DNA of 64,000 bases from Methylococcales bacterium (lineage in GTDB: Bacteria; Pseudomonadota; Gammaproteobacteria; Methylococcales; Methylomonadaceae), in NCBI GenBank assembly GCA_023144875.1, contig JAGLEW010000050.1:1-64000 (forward strand), written 5' to 3'. Of the stretch, positions 63,630 to 64,000 are shown in pieces. The notes under the pieces are model-generated. The model searched no databases and was not told the DNA's origin. It worked only from the letters and a program-made list of their open reading frames with translations. A program made the translations under genes and the position numbers. Numbering within the stretch: position 1 is the stretch's first letter; every line of letters starts with the position of its first letter.

Positions 63630-64000
63630 TTAGGATGAGGTGGATGTTAATGTTTTAAAATCAAACAAATCAAGATCGGCTAATTGCGAGGGCGCGACAT
63701 GTTGTAAGCTACTAAAAATAGTTTCCAAGCGCCCAGGGAATTGCTTGTCCCATGTTTCGAGCATCACTTTCATGGCTTGGCGCTGTAAATTCGTTTGCGA
63801 ACCACACAAGTTACAGGGAATAATCGGATAGTCTTTTAAGGCTGCAAAACGATTGATGTCCTTTTCTCGACAATAGGCTAAGGGGCGAATCACAATATTG
63901 CGTTTATCATCGCTTAATAATTTGGGTGGCATAGCTTTTAATTTTCCGCCATAAAAAATATTAAGGAAAAACGTCTCGATAATATCATCCCGATGATGCC
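63630..64000 (-). CDS. ttcA: tRNA 2-thiocytidine biosynthesis protein TtcA (5'-truncated)
   Basis: C-terminal part of TtcA, the Fe-S enzyme that thiolates cytidine 32 in tRNA. The frame is open to the window edge, so the start lies beyond base 64000. About 123 residues are visible, beginning at [18 protein letters not shown], then [22 protein letters not shown] and the cysteine motif [13 protein letters not shown], all diagnostic. The N-terminal PP-loop and the CxxC pair are outside. The first ATG in the visible frame (63932) is internal and should not be taken as the start. The family's usual length is about 290-310 residues. Confidence 0.96.
   Translation of the reverse strand, partial: HHRDDIIETFFLNIFYGGKLKAMPPKLLSDDKRNIVIRPLAYCREKDINRFAALKDYPIIPCNLCGSQTNLQRQAMKVMLETWDKQFPGRLETIFSSLQHVAPSQLADLDLFDFKTLTSTSS

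Overview
The window looks like ordinary chromosome of an AT-rich gammaproteobacterium. I estimate about 40% GC by eye; this was not computed. Gammaproteobacterial gene orders include maf-rng-yhdP-nit, nlpD-rpoS, rpoE-rseA-rseB divergent from nadB, dksA-gluQ, ileS-lspA and lepA-lepB-DUF4845-rnc-era. A clear pqqC suggests a PQQ-dependent alcohol or methanol oxidiser, so a methylotroph or methanotroph (Methylococcales-like) is my best guess, but the lineage is an inference. I found no tRNA, rRNA, insertion sequence, prophage or CRISPR. Genes are tightly packed and no gap without a gene exceeds 300 bases.

Region by region. 1-16 kb (+): a truncated tamB, ileS-lspA, panD, rlmH-maf-rng, the giant AsmA-like yhdP, a nitrilase, a BamC-like lipoprotein and a PIN-type toxin-antitoxin pair. 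16-21 kb: a LprI-like protein, an unknown membrane protein divergent from a membrane-anchored J-domain protein, then nlpD-rpoS. 21-27 kb: the sigma-E operon (rpoE-rseA-rseB plus an outer-membrane efflux channel, behind a sigma-E-type promoter), nadB, gluQ with no canonical start codon, and dksA. 27-33 kb: aas, a large Fic-like/zeta-kinase fusion, a PilZ protein and rluB. 33-41 kb: cobQ, a heptosyltransferase-like protein, a SulP transporter, a LuxR-type regulator, a TMEM43-like protein, cbiB and an H-NS-like protein. 41-51 kb (all -): apt, a carrier protein with a condensation-like acyltransferase, bpt, aat, sufD, sufC, a GT4 glycosyltransferase, a phosphohexomutase, an L,D-transpeptidase and truA. 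51-64 kb: pqqC, two small exported proteins, the lepA-era cluster, a retropepsin-like protease, argG, a six-cysteine exported protein, a CBS protein, sbcB and the end of ttcA.

Many genes concern the envelope: lipid transport (tamB, yhdP), lipoprotein and signal processing (lspA, lepB), division (nlpD), envelope stress (rpoE-rseA-rseB), phospholipid repair (aas) and cell-wall crosslinking (L,D-transpeptidase). The most unusual loci are the Fic/zeta fusion, the carrier protein plus condensation-like pair beside two aminoacyl-tRNA-protein transferases, gluQ without ATG/GTG/TTG, and a 16-codon ORF whose stop overlaps the TTG start of the J-domain gene.
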